Part shown: positions 18,518-28,603 of the stretch, one piece after another
Layout of the letters: every line of letters begins with the position of its first letter
Position numbering within the stretch: position 1 is the first letter of the stretch
Source: Enterobacter chengduensis
Lineage (GTDB): Bacteria > Pseudomonadota > Gammaproteobacteria > Enterobacterales > Enterobacteriaceae
Assembly: GCF_001984825.2 (NCBI RefSeq)
Contig: NZ_CP043318.1
Span: forward strand, 1,178,001 to 1,242,000
Direction: 5' to 3'
DNA: 64,000 nt
The notes under the pieces: generated by a model
Told to the model about the DNA's origin: nothing
The model's input: only the letters and a program-made list of their open reading frames with translations
Database searches by the model: none
Program-made: the position numbers and the translations under genes

Positions 18518-18551
18518 GCCTGCGCCGGGAGGCTGGCTCAGGCGCGTTTTT
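18518..18551 (+). terminator. Hairpin with T run between the 20-codon ORF and sbmA
   Basis: GCCTG (18518-18522) pairs with CAGGC (18539-18543), with an inner GCC/GGC pair around GGGA. GCG and TTTTT follow. It looks like a weak intrinsic terminator 55 bp before the sbmA start, either ending the short ORF or attenuating sbmA. Confidence 0.5.
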
Positions 18552-18605
18552 CGTGTGGTAACGTGGTGTGCACAGCAACCACCATAACAACAAGAAGGAA
18601 GCATT

Positions 18606-19826
18606 ATGTTTAAGTCTTTTTTCCCAAAGCCGGGGCCTTTTTTCCTGTCGGCATTTATTTGGGCACTGATCGCCGTCATTTTCTGGCAGGCGGGCGGCGG
18701 GGCCTGGCTGACCCGCATCACGGGCGCGACAGGCGAGGTGCCGATTAGCGCGGCGCGCTTCTGGTCGCTCAGCTACCTGCTGTTTTATGCCTACTACACG
18801 GTGTGCGTGGGGCTGTTTGCGCTGTTCTGGTTTGTCTATTCTCCGCACCGCTGGCAGTACTGGTCGATCCTCGGCACGTCGCTGATTGTCTTTGTCACCT
18901 GGTTCCTCGTGGAGGTGGGCGTGGCGGTTAACGCCTGGTATGCGCCGTTCTACGATCTGATCCAGACCGCGCTGAGCTCGCCGCACAAGGTGACCATCAA
19001 CCAGTTTTACCATGAGGTCGGGATCTTCCTCGGTATCGCCCTGATTGCGGTAGTCATCGGCGTGATGAACAACTTCTTCGTCAGCCACTACGTTTTCCGC
19101 TGGCGTACCGCAATGAACGAACATTACATGGCGCACTGGCAGCACCTGCGCCATATCGAAGGCGCCGCGCAGCGTGTGCAGGAAGACACCATGCGTTTTG
19201 CCTCCACGCTTGAGGACATGGGCGTAAGCTTTATCAACGCCATTATGACGTTGATTGCCTTCCTGCCCGTGCTGGTCACGCTCTCGGCGCACGTGCCGGA
19301 TCTGCCGATTGTTGGCCATCTGCCGTATGGCCTGGTAATTGCCGCGATCGTCTGGTCGCTGATGGGGACGGGCCTGCTGGCGGTGGTGGGGATCAAACTG
19401 CCGGGTCTGGAGTTTAAAAACCAGCGCGTCGAAGCCGCTTACCGTAAGGAGCTGGTTTACGGTGAGGATGATGCCAGCCGCGCCTCGCCGCCGACGGTCC
19501 GCGAGCTGTTTGGCGCCGTGCGTCGTAACTACTTCCGACTCTATTTCCACTATATGTACTTCAACATTGCCCGTATTTTGTATCTGCAGGTGGATAATGT
19601 TTTCGGTTTGTTCCTGCTGTTCCCGTCGATTGTTGCGGGTACGATTACGCTCGGTCTGATGACGCAGATCACCAACGTTTTCGGTCAGGTTCGCGGGTCG
19701 TTCCAGTACCTGATCAGCTCCTGGACCACGCTGGTGGAGCTGATGTCCATCTACAAACGTCTGCGCAGTTTTGAACGTGAGCTGGACGATCGTGACCTGC
19801 AGGAAGTGACCAACACATTCAGCTAA
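18606..19826 (+). CDS. sbmA: Peptide antibiotic transporter SbmA
   Basis: 406 residues, the E. coli length. Inner-membrane SbmA/BacA-like protein with about seven to eight helices and no nucleotide-binding domain. It is a proton-driven importer of microcin B17, microcin J25, bleomycin and proline-rich peptides in E. coli. The start [20 protein letters not shown] and the [17 protein letters not shown] and [35 protein letters not shown] regions are strongly conserved. AAGGAAG precedes the ATG. yaiW follows after 14 bp, forming the known sbmA-yaiW operon. Confidence 0.97.
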   Translation: MFKSFFPKPGPFFLSAFIWALIAVIFWQAGGGAWLTRITGATGEVPISAARFWSLSYLLFYAYYTVCVGLFALFWFVYSPHRWQYWSILGTSLIVFVTWFLVEVGVAVNAWYAPFYDLIQTALSSPHKVTINQFYHEVGIFLGIALIAVVIGVMNNFFVSHYVFRWRTAMNEHYMAHWQHLRHIEGAAQRVQEDTMRFASTLEDMGVSFINAIMTLIAFLPVLVTLSAHVPDLPIVGHLPYGLVIAAIVWSLMGTGLLAVVGIKLPGLEFKNQRVEAAYRKELVYGEDDASRASPPTVRELFGAVRRNYFRLYFHYMYFNIARILYLQVDNVFGLFLLFPSIVAGTITLGLMTQITNVFGQVRGSFQYLISSWTTLVELMSIYKRLRSFERELDDRDLQEVTNTFS

Positions 19827-19840
19827 TACAGGGAGTTGCT

Positions 19841-20938
19841 ATGCCTTTTGCCGTACCGCGCGCGTTACCGTTGTCCCTGCTGGCCGCTCTTGTGCTGGCA
19901 GGCTGTGCCGAAAAAGGGGCTGCTCCGCTCAAAAAGGGGGAGAAGCCCGTTGACGTGGCGAGCGTTGTGCGGCAGAAAATGCCCGCCAGCGTGAAGGATC
20001 GCAATGCGTGGGCAGACGCGCTGGCAAAAACCTTTGAAAGCCAGAAGATTGCCCCGACCGAGGAGAATATCTGCTCTGTGCTGGCGGTGGCGCAGCAGGA
20101 GTCGATGTACCAGTCGGACCCGGTGGTGCCGGGTCTGAACAAAATCGCGTGGAAAGAGATCGACCGCCGCGCGGAGTCCATGCACATCCCGGTGTTCCTG
20201 GTACACACCGCGCTTAAAATCACCTCGCCAAACGGTAAAAGCTACAGCGACCGGCTGGACACGGTGAAAACCGAAAAACAGCTCAGCGCCATTTTTGATG
20301 ATTTCATCAGCATGGTGCCGATGGGGCAGAAGCTGTTCGGCTCCCTGAACCCGGTCCACACCGGCGGTCCGATGCAGGTGAGCATCGCGTTCGCAGAGAA
20401 GCATACCGACGGCTACCCGTGGAAAATCGACGGTACGGTGCGCCAGGAGGTCTTCTCCCTGCGCGGCGGGCTGTGGTTCGGCACGTATCATCTGCTGAAC
20501 TATCCGGCTAACTACAGTGAGCCGCTGTACCGCTTTGCCGACTTTAACGCCGGCTGGTATGCCAGCCGTAATGCGGCATTCCAGAGTGCGGTTAGCCGCG
20601 CAAGCGGCGTTAAGCTCGCGCTGGACGGCGATCTCATTGCTTACGGCAGCAGCGAGGCGGGAAGCACCGAGCTGGCCGTACGGAAATTATCGACAGCGCT
20701 TGGTATGAGCAACAGCGATACCCGCCGTCAGCTTGAAAAAGGCGACAGCCTGGCATTCGAGAAAACGGAACTGTACAAAAAGGTGTTTGCGCTGGCGGAG
20801 CAGAAAAGCGGAAAAGCGTTACCGCGGGCTATCCTGCCGGGCATTCAGCTGGAAAGCCCGAAGATCATGCGTTACCTGACCACCGCATGGTTCGCAAAGC
20901 GCGTGGACGATCGCCGGGCGCGCTGTATGGGGCTTTAG
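19841..20938 (+). CDS. yaiW: Outer-membrane lipoprotein YaiW (DUF1615)
   Basis: 365 residues. A type II signal with lipobox LAGC (Cys near residue 22: [14 protein letters not shown]) marks a lipoprotein, and no Asp follows the Cys, which fits outer-membrane sorting. The DUF1615 body contains [22 protein letters not shown] and [17 protein letters not shown], which look distantly like a lysozyme-type fold with a Glu in QQES. E. coli YaiW is surface exposed and aids SbmA-dependent uptake of proline-rich peptides. It is co-transcribed with sbmA. Its stop overlaps the yaiY stop by 3 bp on the opposite strand. Confidence 0.93.
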   Translation: MPFAVPRALPLSLLAALVLAGCAEKGAAPLKKGEKPVDVASVVRQKMPASVKDRNAWADALAKTFESQKIAPTEENICSVLAVAQQESMYQSDPVVPGLNKIAWKEIDRRAESMHIPVFLVHTALKITSPNGKSYSDRLDTVKTEKQLSAIFDDFISMVPMGQKLFGSLNPVHTGGPMQVSIAFAEKHTDGYPWKIDGTVRQEVFSLRGGLWFGTYHLLNYPANYSEPLYRFADFNAGWYASRNAAFQSAVSRASGVKLALDGDLIAYGSSEAGSTELAVRKLSTALGMSNSDTRRQLEKGDSLAFEKTELYKKVFALAEQKSGKALPRAILPGIQLESPKIMRYLTTAWFAKRVDDRRARCMGL

Positions 20939-21234
20939 CGGCGACGGCGTAAGCGCAGCACTAATGCCACCACGCCCAGAACCATACATCCCGCGAGGAA
21001 GGGAATCAGGCCGAAGAGGGTACTGACGCCAAATCCAATCTCCACTCGCGGGCGTCCGTTATCCTGCACCTGCATCAGGTGTTCATAAACGCCCGGGGCG
21101 TGGACCAGCATATTCAGCAGCTGTGAGCCGGCCCAGAAGCAGAACAGGACAAACAGGGCATAAGCGATATTACCCGCCGTGGAGGTTTTTGGTTTGCCGC
21201 CAAAAATCGGTTTCGACAATGTAAAGTCAGCCAT
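20935..21234 (-). CDS. yaiY: Inner-membrane protein YaiY (DUF2755)
   Basis: 99 residues from the ATG at 21232-21234, which has GGGAGG upstream. Longer frames start far from any ribosome site. Two membrane segments are visible: [19 protein letters not shown] and [35 protein letters not shown] at the start matches E. coli YaiY (about 100 residues). Function unknown. Convergent with yaiW, stop codons overlapping. Confidence 0.9.
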   Translation of the reverse strand: MADFTLSKPIFGGKPKTSTAGNIAYALFVLFCFWAGSQLLNMLVHAPGVYEHLMQVQDNGRPRVEIGFGVSTLFGLIPFLAGCMVLGVVALVLRLRRRR

Positions 21235-21482
21235 ATGACCTCCCGAAATATCACTCTGTTTCAATACGCGTCTTACAGAGTGAGTTTGACAGGTCATCGC
21301 ATTTGTCAATATCAGAATCGTGGTAATTTACCCGCCGGAATCCTCCTGGATTGTCGATTTCTGCAGCACATCACAATTTCGTCACTTAAGTGAAATTGCG
21401 TCGCGTTTCAGAATTTCCGTATCTGCCACAGACCTGGCCATAAAACTGTGAGAGGATGTCTTTTTTTCCTGCCGGAGTTGTT

Positions 21483-21719
21483 ATGAAGCTCACGTCCAAA
21501 CTACGCCGTGACTGGCACTACTACGCCTTTGCCATCGGGCTGATCTTTATTCTTAACGGTGTCGTGGGCCTGCTGGGGTTTGAAGCAAAAGGGTGGCAAA
21601 CGTATGCCGTCGGGCTGGTGACCTGGGTAATCAGCTTCTGGCTGGCGGGGTTGATTATCCGCCGTCGCCCTGAAGAGACGACAGCGGATGAGGCGGAGTC
21701 GGCGAATCGCGCCGATTAA
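21483..21719 (+). CDS. yaiZ: Inner-membrane protein YaiZ (DUF2754)
   Basis: 78 residues from the ATG at 21483 with GGAG nine bases before it. Two membrane helices ([21 protein letters not shown] and [20 protein letters not shown]) surround WQ. The core [15 protein letters not shown] is the same as E. coli YaiZ. Function unknown. The acidic tail ([15 protein letters not shown]) is longer than in E. coli. Its stop overlaps the ddlA stop by 4 bp on the other strand. Confidence 0.9.
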   Translation: MKLTSKLRRDWHYYAFAIGLIFILNGVVGLLGFEAKGWQTYAVGLVTWVISFWLAGLIIRRRPEETTADEAESANRAD

Positions 21720-22816
21720 CCGTTTACGGAACTTTTAAGCGCGCCGTCGGCGGCGTGACGCTCCAGCGCCAGTTCGATCAGGCGGGTGATCAGCTCCGGG
21801 TAGCTCAGCCCGCTCGCCTGCCACAGCTTCGGATACATGCTGATGTTGGTGAATCCCGGCAGCGTGTTGATTTCGTTGATCACCACCTCGTTTTCCGGGG
21901 TCAGGAACACGTCCACGCGCGCCATGCCGCAGCAGCCGAGCGTCTGATAGGCGTGAACGGCGATCGCCCGGATCTTATCGTTAATCGCCGGATCGAGATC
22001 CGCAGGAACGACAACCTGCGCGCCGTGGTCATCAATGTATTTGGTATCGTAGGAGTAGAAGTCGCTGTTTAACACCACTTCGCCGCAGGTACTCGCCTGT
22101 GGAAAATCGTTGCCCAGCACGGCGCACTCAATTTCACGGCCCTTGATCCCCTGCTCAACCACCACTTTATGGTCGAATTCGAACGCCAGGCGGACGGCCT
22201 GGGTGAACTCTGCTTCGCTGGTCACTTTGCTGACGCCCACGGAGGAGCCCTGGTTGGCAGGCTTCACAAACAGCGGCAGCCCCAGTTGATCGCTAACCTG
22301 CGCGAAGCTGTGCTTGTCGCGGTTGGCGCGGGTGAGCGTCACGAACGGGGCAATATTCAGCCCGGCGTCGCGCAGCAGGCGTTTGGTGACGTCTTTATCC
22401 ATGCACGCGGCAGAGCCGAGGACGTCCGAGCCGACGAACGGCAGGTTGGCCATGCGCAGCATTCCCTGCAGGGAACCATCTTCCCCCAGCGTGCCGTGAA
22501 CGATGGGGAAGACAACGTCGATCTGAGCGAGAGCCTGCGCATTGCCGGCGTCGATGAGTTGCCCCTTCACGACGCCGGGAACGGTCGCGACGCTCACTTC
22601 TGAAGGATTCAGGGCGATGTGTGCCGGGTCGTGCGCGTTAAGCAGATACTGGCTGGCGTCGTTGACGTGCCACTGGCCCTGTTTATCAATGCCCAGCAGC
22701 ACCACGTCAAAACGGCTTTTATCGATCGCATCAACGATATTTTTGGCCGATTGCAATGATACTTCGTGCTCCGCTGATTTTCCCCCAAAGACAATACCTA
22801 CGCGCTGCTTAGCCAT
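21716..22816 (-). CDS. ddlA: D-alanine--D-alanine ligase A
   Basis: 366 residues from the ATG at 22814-22816 ([20 protein letters not shown]), as in E. coli DdlA. An upstream extension has no family support. ATP-grasp ligase that makes the D-Ala-D-Ala dipeptide for peptidoglycan precursors in the cytoplasm. Visible motifs: [50 protein letters not shown], and the Mg-binding [21 protein letters not shown] near the end. Monocistronic, convergent with yaiZ. Confidence 0.96.
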   Translation of the reverse strand: MAKQRVGIVFGGKSAEHEVSLQSAKNIVDAIDKSRFDVVLLGIDKQGQWHVNDASQYLLNAHDPAHIALNPSEVSVATVPGVVKGQLIDAGNAQALAQIDVVFPIVHGTLGEDGSLQGMLRMANLPFVGSDVLGSAACMDKDVTKRLLRDAGLNIAPFVTLTRANRDKHSFAQVSDQLGLPLFVKPANQGSSVGVSKVTSEAEFTQAVRLAFEFDHKVVVEQGIKGREIECAVLGNDFPQASTCGEVVLNSDFYSYDTKYIDDHGAQVVVPADLDPAINDKIRAIAVHAYQTLGCCGMARVDVFLTPENEVVINEINTLPGFTNISMYPKLWQASGLSYPELITRLIELALERHAADGALKSSVNG

Positions 22817-22919
22817 CTCACTCTCTTCCAGTCTGACGAAAAGCCAATAACATACCACGATGCCCGGCGGGTTTCGCGGCCTTCTGCCATACTATTTTGG
22901 GGAATGCTAAGGGGGGAGA

Positions 22920-23603
22920 GTGAAAGGAAAAACGCTGCTGACCGTTTTTATAATTGTGGCCGCTGCAGCGGCGGGCTACCGCTGGTTGCCGTCCTACTAC
23001 AACCCGTTCAAACCGCTGACCCTGGACGATCCGCCAGGCCGCATCACCCAGTATAAGCTTCGGCGCTTAACGCCCGAGGCGTGCGCAAACCTGCTTGCGC
23101 AGGCTAATCAACGCGATCTTATCCGCACCCAGCCGGTCGCTGACAGCGCCGGTGAATGCCCGCTGAGCAACGTGGTGCGCGTGCGCGACTTCGGCCCGGT
23201 TGGCCTGAACGGCAGTTTTCTTGCCAGCTGTCCGCTGGCGCTCAGCACAGCCCTCTTTATCAGCCAGCAGGCGCGACCGCTGACAAAACGCTATACCGGC
23301 AGCGACCTGGCGCGTATCGACCACCTCGGCAGCTTTGCCTGCCGCAATATTTACCACCGCCCTGACGCGCGCCGCAGCGAACATGCCACGGCCGAGGCGC
23401 TGGATATCGCCGCTTTTCGTCTTGTGAACGGTGAACGCGTCACGGTGCTGAACGGCTGGAAGGCGGCAAACACCCAGCCCTGGCTGAAGGCCATGCTGGC
23501 GGCAAGCTGTGGCTACTACGGGAACGGCCTGGGGCCGGAGTACAACGCGGCGCATGCCAATCATTTTCATCTGGGCATGCGCGGCTTCGGGCTTTGCCGC
23601 TGA
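22920..23603 (+). CDS. Extensin-like family protein, membrane anchored
   Basis: 227 residues from a GTG start preceded closely by GGGGGGAGA. One N-terminal signal anchor (residues 5-20) is followed by an extensin-like C-terminal domain exported to the periplasm. Six cysteines (55, 80, 104, 141, 197, 226) could form disulfides. SEHATAEALD at 153-162 and NHFHLG at 214-219 resemble the SxHxxGxAxD and HxH zinc motifs of LAS/M15 peptidoglycan peptidases. A cell-wall role is thus plausible but unproven. Not present here in E. coli K-12, where iraP follows ddlA directly. Confidence 0.75.
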   Translation: MKGKTLLTVFIIVAAAAAGYRWLPSYYNPFKPLTLDDPPGRITQYKLRRLTPEACANLLAQANQRDLIRTQPVADSAGECPLSNVVRVRDFGPVGLNGSFLASCPLALSTALFISQQARPLTKRYTGSDLARIDHLGSFACRNIYHRPDARRSEHATAEALDIAAFRLVNGERVTVLNGWKAANTQPWLKAMLAASCGYYGNGLGPEYNAAHANHFHLGMRGFGLCR

Positions 23604-23771
23604 AGCATAATATTCCGCCAGAAAATGGATAAATTGTGACTTGTTTCACAAATATGATGACTGGGAAGATAAAACACCAAAGTCAGTCAGGCCGCACCTC
23701 TGGTGCGACGTCAAAATGCGTAACTTGCTAATCTGTCGGCGAATTCGCCTAAAAATGAAGACTATTTCTTT

Positions 23772-24986
23772 ATGGAATCCTGGAAAGTTAATCTCATCTC
23801 GGTCTGGTTCGGCTGCTTCTTTACCGGGCTGGCCATTAGCCAGATCCTGCCGTTCCTGCCGCTGTACGTCTCGCAGCTGGGGGTCACCTCGCACGAAGCG
23901 CTCTCCATGTGGTCCGGCCTGACGTTTAGCGTCACGTTTCTGGTCTCTGCGATTGTTTCACCCATGTGGGGCAGCCTGGCGGATCGGAAGGGCCGTAAGC
24001 TGATGCTGCTGCGCGCCTCGCTCGGGATGGCGATCGCCATTCTGCTGCAGGCCTTCGCCACCAACGTCTGGCAGCTTTTCTTCCTGCGGGCGGTGATGGG
24101 GCTGACGTCCGGGTACATTCCGAACGCCATGGCGCTGGTTGCCTCTCAGGTGCCGCGCGAGCGCAGCGGCTGGGCGCTGAGTACGCTCTCAACGGCGCAG
24201 ATCGGCGGCGTCATCGGCGGGCCGCTGCTGGGGGGCTTTCTGGCGGACCACGTCGGGCTGCGCGCGGTATTTATCATCACCGCGATCCTGCTGGTGGTCA
24301 GCTTTCTGGTGACGCTCTTTCTGATCAAAGAGGGAGGCCGCCCGGTTATCAGTAAAGCTGAACGCCTGAGCGGCAAGGCCGTCTTCGCCTCGCTGCCTTA
24401 TCCGGGGCTGATGATTAGCCTGTTTGTGACCACCATGGTGATCCAGCTCTGTAACGGGTCGGTCGGTCCGATTCTGGCGCTGTTTATCAAGTCGATGGAG
24501 CCGGAGAGCACGAATATCGCTTTTCTGAGCGGCATGATTGCCGCCGTGCCGGGCGTATCCGCCCTGATTTCCGCGCCGCGTCTGGGAAAACTGGGGGACA
24601 GGATCGGCACGGCGCGCATCCTGATGGCGACGCTGATCGTTGCGGTCGTCCTCTTCTTCGCGATGTCGTTCGTCACGTCTCCGCTTCAGCTTGGCGTACT
24701 GCGATTTCTGCTCGGCTTTGCTGACGGCGCCATGTTGCCTGCGGTTCAGACCCTGCTGGTTAAATATTCCAGCGACCAGGTAACGGGGCGTATTTTTGGG
24801 TATAACCAGTCATTTATGTATCTGGGGAATGTTGCCGGCCCGCTTATAGGCGCATCCGTTTCCGCAATGGCCGGTTTTCGCTGGGTATTTGCGGCCACGG
24901 CCATTGTCGTGTTAATCAATATTATCCAGCTGGCTATTGCGCTGCGTCGCCGCAGACAAATGGCGGAGGCCAGGTCGGCGAGATAA
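23772..24986 (+). CDS. MFS transporter, MdtG-like
   Basis: 404 residues with 12 predicted membrane helices. The MFS motif A between helices 2 and 3 is [14 protein letters not shown], and its second-half echo is [14 protein letters not shown]. It aligns by eye along its length with E. coli MdtG ([52 protein letters not shown]). It differs enough to be a paralogue, so I give no symbol. Probably a proton-driven drug exporter. The ribosome site is weak. It ends at a bidirectional-looking terminator (25021-25054). Confidence 0.8.
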   Translation: MESWKVNLISVWFGCFFTGLAISQILPFLPLYVSQLGVTSHEALSMWSGLTFSVTFLVSAIVSPMWGSLADRKGRKLMLLRASLGMAIAILLQAFATNVWQLFFLRAVMGLTSGYIPNAMALVASQVPRERSGWALSTLSTAQIGGVIGGPLLGGFLADHVGLRAVFIITAILLVVSFLVTLFLIKEGGRPVISKAERLSGKAVFASLPYPGLMISLFVTTMVIQLCNGSVGPILALFIKSMEPESTNIAFLSGMIAAVPGVSALISAPRLGKLGDRIGTARILMATLIVAVVLFFAMSFVTSPLQLGVLRFLLGFADGAMLPAVQTLLVKYSSDQVTGRIFGYNQSFMYLGNVAGPLIGASVSAMAGFRWVFAATAIVVLINIIQLAIALRRRRQMAEARSAR

Positions 24987-25020
24987 TTGTTGGGCTGATG
25001 CATTATATATTCTTATGGTA

Positions 25021-25054
25021 GCCGCATTTTTATATAACAAAATGCGGCGTTTTT
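25021..25054 (+). terminator. Rho-independent terminator after the MFS gene
   Basis: GCCGCATTTT (25021-25030) pairs with AAAATGCGGC (25039-25048), followed by GTTTTT. It separates the transporter from iraP. Confidence 0.9.
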
Positions 25055-25196
25055 ATATAGAAAAACGTTTCGCTGAAAATGCCAGCGCCCTAATTTGGCG
25101 GCGATCTCACTTTTGCATAAGATAATAATTTTCTCCGCTTTGCATATTGCATTCCTGGTGTTAATTTCAGGGGAAACCCCATAAGGAAATAGCACG

Positions 25197-25457
25197 ATGA
25201 AGAATCTCATTGCTGAGTTGCTGGTTAAGCTTGCACAAAAGGAAGAAGAGTCAAAAGAGCTGGTTGCCCAGGTCGAAGCGCTGGAGATTGTTGTTACCGC
25301 GCTGCTGCGTCGGATGGATACCTCCGATCAGCAGGCATTAATTGACAGCATCGAAGGCGCCCTCGATAAAGCGCGGCCCGATACCCAGGTCCCCCCCGAG
25401 GATGCCGATCTGCTTCAGCAATACGTAAAGAAGCTGTTAAGGCATCCGCGCAGCTAA
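25197..25457 (+). CDS. iraP: Anti-adaptor protein IraP
   Basis: 86 residues, the E. coli length. [22 protein letters not shown] at the N-terminus forms the coiled coil that binds RssB. A short acidic middle and the tail [11 protein letters not shown] complete the family pattern. IraP sequesters RssB, blocks delivery of sigma S to ClpXP and so stabilises RpoS under phosphate or magnesium limitation. AAGGAAAT precedes the ATG. The 5' region ends with a small GGGGAAACCCC hairpin just before the ribosome site. It neighbours phoA as in E. coli. Confidence 0.96.
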   Translation: MKNLIAELLVKLAQKEEESKELVAQVEALEIVVTALLRRMDTSDQQALIDSIEGALDKARPDTQVPPEDADLLQQYVKKLLRHPRS

Positions 25458-25478
25458 ACCGTCACAGTACGTAACGAC

Positions 25479-25512
25479 GTGTCATAGAATTGTCATGCAG
25501 GATGCCTATAGT
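25479..25512 (+). promoter_or_regulatory. phoA Pho box and -10
   Basis: GTGTCAT (25479) and TTGTCAT (25490) are 11 bp apart, matching the PhoB direct repeat CTGTCAT. TATAGT at 25507-25512 is the -10, as in E. coli phoA. PhoB would activate phoA from here when phosphate is scarce. Confidence 0.88.
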
Positions 25513-25556
25513 CGCTCTGTTTTTATTTTTATGTATTTGTACATGGAGAAAATAAA

Positions 25557-26972
25557 TTGAAACAGAGCGCACTTTTCATCGCATTACTTCCCCTGTTAAT
25601 TACCCCTGCCATTTATGCTGACACCACGCAAACCAGCGTGCTGGACAATCGTGCGGCAAAAGGGGATATCACCCAGCCCGGCGGCGCGCGCCGTTTATCA
25701 GAAGATCAAACGGCCGCTATTCGCGCTTCGCTAAATGATAAGCCGGCGAAAAATATTATTCTGCTGATTGGCGATGGAATGGGTGATTCCGAAATCACGG
25801 CGGCGCGAAATTACGCCGAGGGGGCGGGCGGCTTTTTTAAAGGTATCGATGCATTACCGCTGACCGGACAATATACCCATTACGCGCTGGATAAAAAAAC
25901 CGGTAAACCCGATTACGTAACGGACTCCGCGGCCTCTGCCACGGCGTGGTCCACGGGCGTGAAAACCTATAATGGCGCGCTGGGCGTGGATATTCACGAA
26001 AAAGATCATCAAACCCTTCTCGAGATGGCAAAGGCGGCGGGCCTGGCGACCGGCAACGTCTCCACCGCTGAGCTTCAGGATGCGACGCCCGCGGCGCTGG
26101 TGGCGCACGTGACCTCGCGTAAATGCTACGGTCCGTCAGTGACCAGCGAAAAATGCCCAACCAACGCGCTGGAAAAAGGCGGCAAAGGGTCGATTACGGA
26201 ACAGCTGCTCAATGCGCGTCCTGACGTGACCCTGGGCGGCGGGGCGAAAACCTTTGCAGAAACCGCGACGGCGGGCGAGTGGCAGGGCAAAACGCTGCGC
26301 GAGCAGGCGCAGGCGCGCGGCTATCAGCTGGTGAGTGACGCCAGTTCTCTTGCCGCCATCACCGATGCGAACCAGGACAAGCCGCTGCTGGGGCTCTTCT
26401 CTGAGGGCAACATGCCCGTGCGCTGGGAAGGTCCAAAAGCCTCGTATCACGGCAATATCGATAAGCCTGCGGTGACCTGTACGCCAAACCCGAAACGCAC
26501 GGACAGCGTGCCGACGCTGGCGGCGATGACCGATAAAGCGATCTCTCTGCTGAGCAAGAGCGAGAAAGGGTTCTTCCTGCAGGTAGAAGGCGCGTCAATC
26601 GACAAGCAGGATCATGCGGCGAATCCGTGCGGCCAGATTGGTGAAACCGTCGATCTGGACGAAGCGGTGCAGAAGGCGCTTGAGTTCGCGAAAAAAGACG
26701 GCAACACCCTGGTGATCGTCACCGCCGACCACGCGCACGCCAGCCAGATTATTCCGCCAGATACCAAAGCCCCGGGCCTGACGCAGGCGCTGAACACCAA
26801 AGACGGCGCCGTTATGGTGTTGAGCTACGGCAACTCTGAAGAGGAGTCCATGGAGCATACCGGCACCCAGCTGCGCATTGCCGCCTACGGGCCGCATGCG
26901 GCAAACGTGGTCGGCCTGACCGACCAAACGGATCTGTTCTATACCATGAAGGCAGCGCTGGGGCTTAAGTGA
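25557..26972 (+). CDS. phoA: Alkaline phosphatase PhoA
   Basis: 471 residues, the E. coli length. It starts at TTG (GGAG eight bases upstream); E. coli uses GTG at this site. A signal peptide ([21 protein letters not shown]) exports it to the periplasm, where it removes phosphate from many esters. The nucleophile Ser lies in [11 protein letters not shown]. Zn/Mg ligands are visible in [37 protein letters not shown] and [10 protein letters not shown]. The two disulfide pairs (CYGP/CPTN; CTPN/CGQI) are kept. Controlled by the Pho box upstream; a terminator follows. Confidence 0.97.
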   Translation: MKQSALFIALLPLLITPAIYADTTQTSVLDNRAAKGDITQPGGARRLSEDQTAAIRASLNDKPAKNIILLIGDGMGDSEITAARNYAEGAGGFFKGIDALPLTGQYTHYALDKKTGKPDYVTDSAASATAWSTGVKTYNGALGVDIHEKDHQTLLEMAKAAGLATGNVSTAELQDATPAALVAHVTSRKCYGPSVTSEKCPTNALEKGGKGSITEQLLNARPDVTLGGGAKTFAETATAGEWQGKTLREQAQARGYQLVSDASSLAAITDANQDKPLLGLFSEGNMPVRWEGPKASYHGNIDKPAVTCTPNPKRTDSVPTLAAMTDKAISLLSKSEKGFFLQVEGASIDKQDHAANPCGQIGETVDLDEAVQKALEFAKKDGNTLVIVTADHAHASQIIPPDTKAPGLTQALNTKDGAVMVLSYGNSEEESMEHTGTQLRIAAYGPHAANVVGLTDQTDLFYTMKAALGLK

Positions 26973-26974
26973 TA

Positions 26975-27012
26975 AAACCCCGGCGGAAATCACATCTGCC
27001 GGGTGGTTTTTT
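26975..27012 (+). terminator. Terminator after phoA
   Basis: ACCCCGGC near 26976 pairs with GCCGGGTGG near 26998, followed by a seven-T run. It lies between phoA and psiF. Confidence 0.8.
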
Positions 27013-27061
27013 TCCTGTCACGAGCCAGACTTACAGGGAACGTTCACAAAAGGATGGTGCA

Positions 27062-27382
27062 ATGAAAACAACATTACTGGTTACTCTGCTCTCCGGCCTG
27101 TTCCTCATCTCCTCGGCGAATGCTGAAGAGAAAACCTTAACGCCGCAACAACAGCGTATGACCACCTGTAATCAACAAGCGACGTCTCAGAGCCTGAAGG
27201 GCGACGCCCGCAAGACCTACATGAGCGACTGCCTCAAAAACGGCGCCTCTAAGCCAGCTGAAAAAAGCCTGACGCCGCAGCAGCAAAAGATGCGCGAGTG
27301 TAACGCGAAGGCCACCGAACAGTCCCTGAAAGGGGACGACCGCAGCAAGTTCATGAGTGCCTGCCTGAAGAAAAAAGTGTAG
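27062..27382 (+). CDS. psiF: Phosphate starvation-inducible protein PsiF
   Basis: 106 residues from the ATG at 27062 (AAGGATGG upstream). A signal peptide (MKTTLLVTLLSGLFLISSANA) is followed by two copies of the PsiF repeat, each of the form LTPQQQ-M--CN--AT-QSLKGD-R--(Y/F)MS-CLK. The four cysteines probably pair in the periplasm. Molecular function unknown. The gene follows phoA and is induced by phosphate starvation in E. coli. A strong hairpin follows it (27389-27417). Confidence 0.93.
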   Translation: MKTTLLVTLLSGLFLISSANAEEKTLTPQQQRMTTCNQQATSQSLKGDARKTYMSDCLKNGASKPAEKSLTPQQQKMRECNAKATEQSLKGDDRSKFMSACLKKKV

Positions 27383-27388
27383 TTCTAA

Positions 27389-27417
27389 CGGGTGAGCGGC
27401 TTCGGCGGCTCACCCGA
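27389..27417 (+). terminator. Hairpin after psiF
   Basis: GGGTGAGC and GCTCACCC form an 8-bp stem around a CTTCGG-type loop. The downstream T run is short (AAATTTCAT), so termination is probable but not certain. Confidence 0.6.
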
Positions 27418-27485
27418 AATTTCATACTTTCCCCGCAGACCCCCTCTCTATAATTTGGGAAAAATGTTTCAGAATATTCCCAAAA

Positions 27486-28589
27486 ATGATGAATGATGAA
27501 ACCTATTACAACAAAAAGCGCATTCGGGAAGAGTGGAATTTAACCCTTTCTCAGGATGACCCTCACCGCGCCGGCATTCAGTTTGCCCGGCGAGTTCGGC
27601 TGGCGCGCGCCGTCGGGCTGGCGGCGATGTTTTTCCCGATCGCGGGGATGCTGGTCACCCATTTTTTAGCCGGAGGCTGGTGGCTTTTGCTGGTGGGCTG
27701 GGCCTTCGTCTGGCCCCACTTTGCCTGGCAGCTATCCTGCCGGGCCGCGTCACCGCATCAGCAGGAAATTTTCAATCTTAAAATCGATGCCATTATCGCC
27801 GGGCTCTGGATAGGCGTGATGGGGATGAGCGCGTTACCCACGGCAGCGCTGTTGATGATGGTAGGGATGAATATGATGGGCTCCGGCGGCTGTCGTCTGT
27901 TTATCCCGGGGATCGCGTTGACCCTGCTTTCCGCGCTGGTGGTGCTGCCGCTGTTTGGTCGCCTGGCCGTCTTCAACCCCGACCTCCTGGAGTGGGGCTT
28001 AACCCTTCCCGTGCTCGTGCTCTATCCCATGCTGTTTGCCTGGCTCAGCCACCGTACTGCCGTCAGGCTTGCCGAGCATAAGCAGCGGCTGGAAATGATG
28101 AGCACTCGCGACGGCATGACCGGGGTCTTTAATCGCCGACACTGGGAAATGCTGCTGCGAAATGAATTTGAGCATTGTCGGCGCAGCCACTGCACGGCCA
28201 CGATTTTGCTGATTGATATCGACCACTTTAAAAATATTAACGATACCTGGGGGCACGATGTGGGCGACGAGGCGATCGTCGCCATTACGCGTCAGCTCCA
28301 GCTGTCGGTGCGCTCAGGTGATGCGATTGGCCGGTTTGGTGGGGACGAGTTTGCGGTGATCATGTCGCAGACCGCGGCGGAAAGCGCCATCGCCGTCATG
28401 TCCCGGGTGCATGAGCGGCTGGAAAACCTCTCGTTACCGTGCGCGCCAAAGGAGGCGCTGCGCATCAGCGTGGGCGTTGCCCCCTGGGGACCGCAGTTTG
28501 GGCATTATCGTGAATGGCTCAAGGCGGCTGACGTGGCGCTGTACAGGGCGAAAAATGCCGGGCGCAGCCGCACCGAAGTGGCCGCCTGA
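27486..28589 (+). CDS. dgcC: Diguanylate cyclase DgcC (AdrA/YaiC)
   Basis: 367 residues. An N-terminal MASE2 membrane sensor (about residues 35-190: FARRVRLARAVGLAAMF, GWAFVWPHFAWQ) precedes a GGDEF domain with GGDEF at 285-289. The inhibitory site RSGD at 276-279 is intact, so product inhibition is expected. It makes the c-di-GMP that activates cellulose synthase BcsA in curli/cellulose biofilms under CsgD. Start uncertain: ATG at 27486 or 27489, neither with a clear ribosome site. The in-frame codon that matches the E. coli start (MFPKIMNDE) is ATA here. Confidence 0.93.
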   Translation: MMNDETYYNKKRIREEWNLTLSQDDPHRAGIQFARRVRLARAVGLAAMFFPIAGMLVTHFLAGGWWLLLVGWAFVWPHFAWQLSCRAASPHQQEIFNLKIDAIIAGLWIGVMGMSALPTAALLMMVGMNMMGSGGCRLFIPGIALTLLSALVVLPLFGRLAVFNPDLLEWGLTLPVLVLYPMLFAWLSHRTAVRLAEHKQRLEMMSTRDGMTGVFNRRHWEMLLRNEFEHCRRSHCTATILLIDIDHFKNINDTWGHDVGDEAIVAITRQLQLSVRSGDAIGRFGGDEFAVIMSQTAAESAIAVMSRVHERLENLSLPCAPKEALRISVGVAPWGPQFGHYREWLKAADVALYRAKNAGRSRTEVAA

Positions 28590-28603
28590 CGCCCGACTTC
28601 CCA

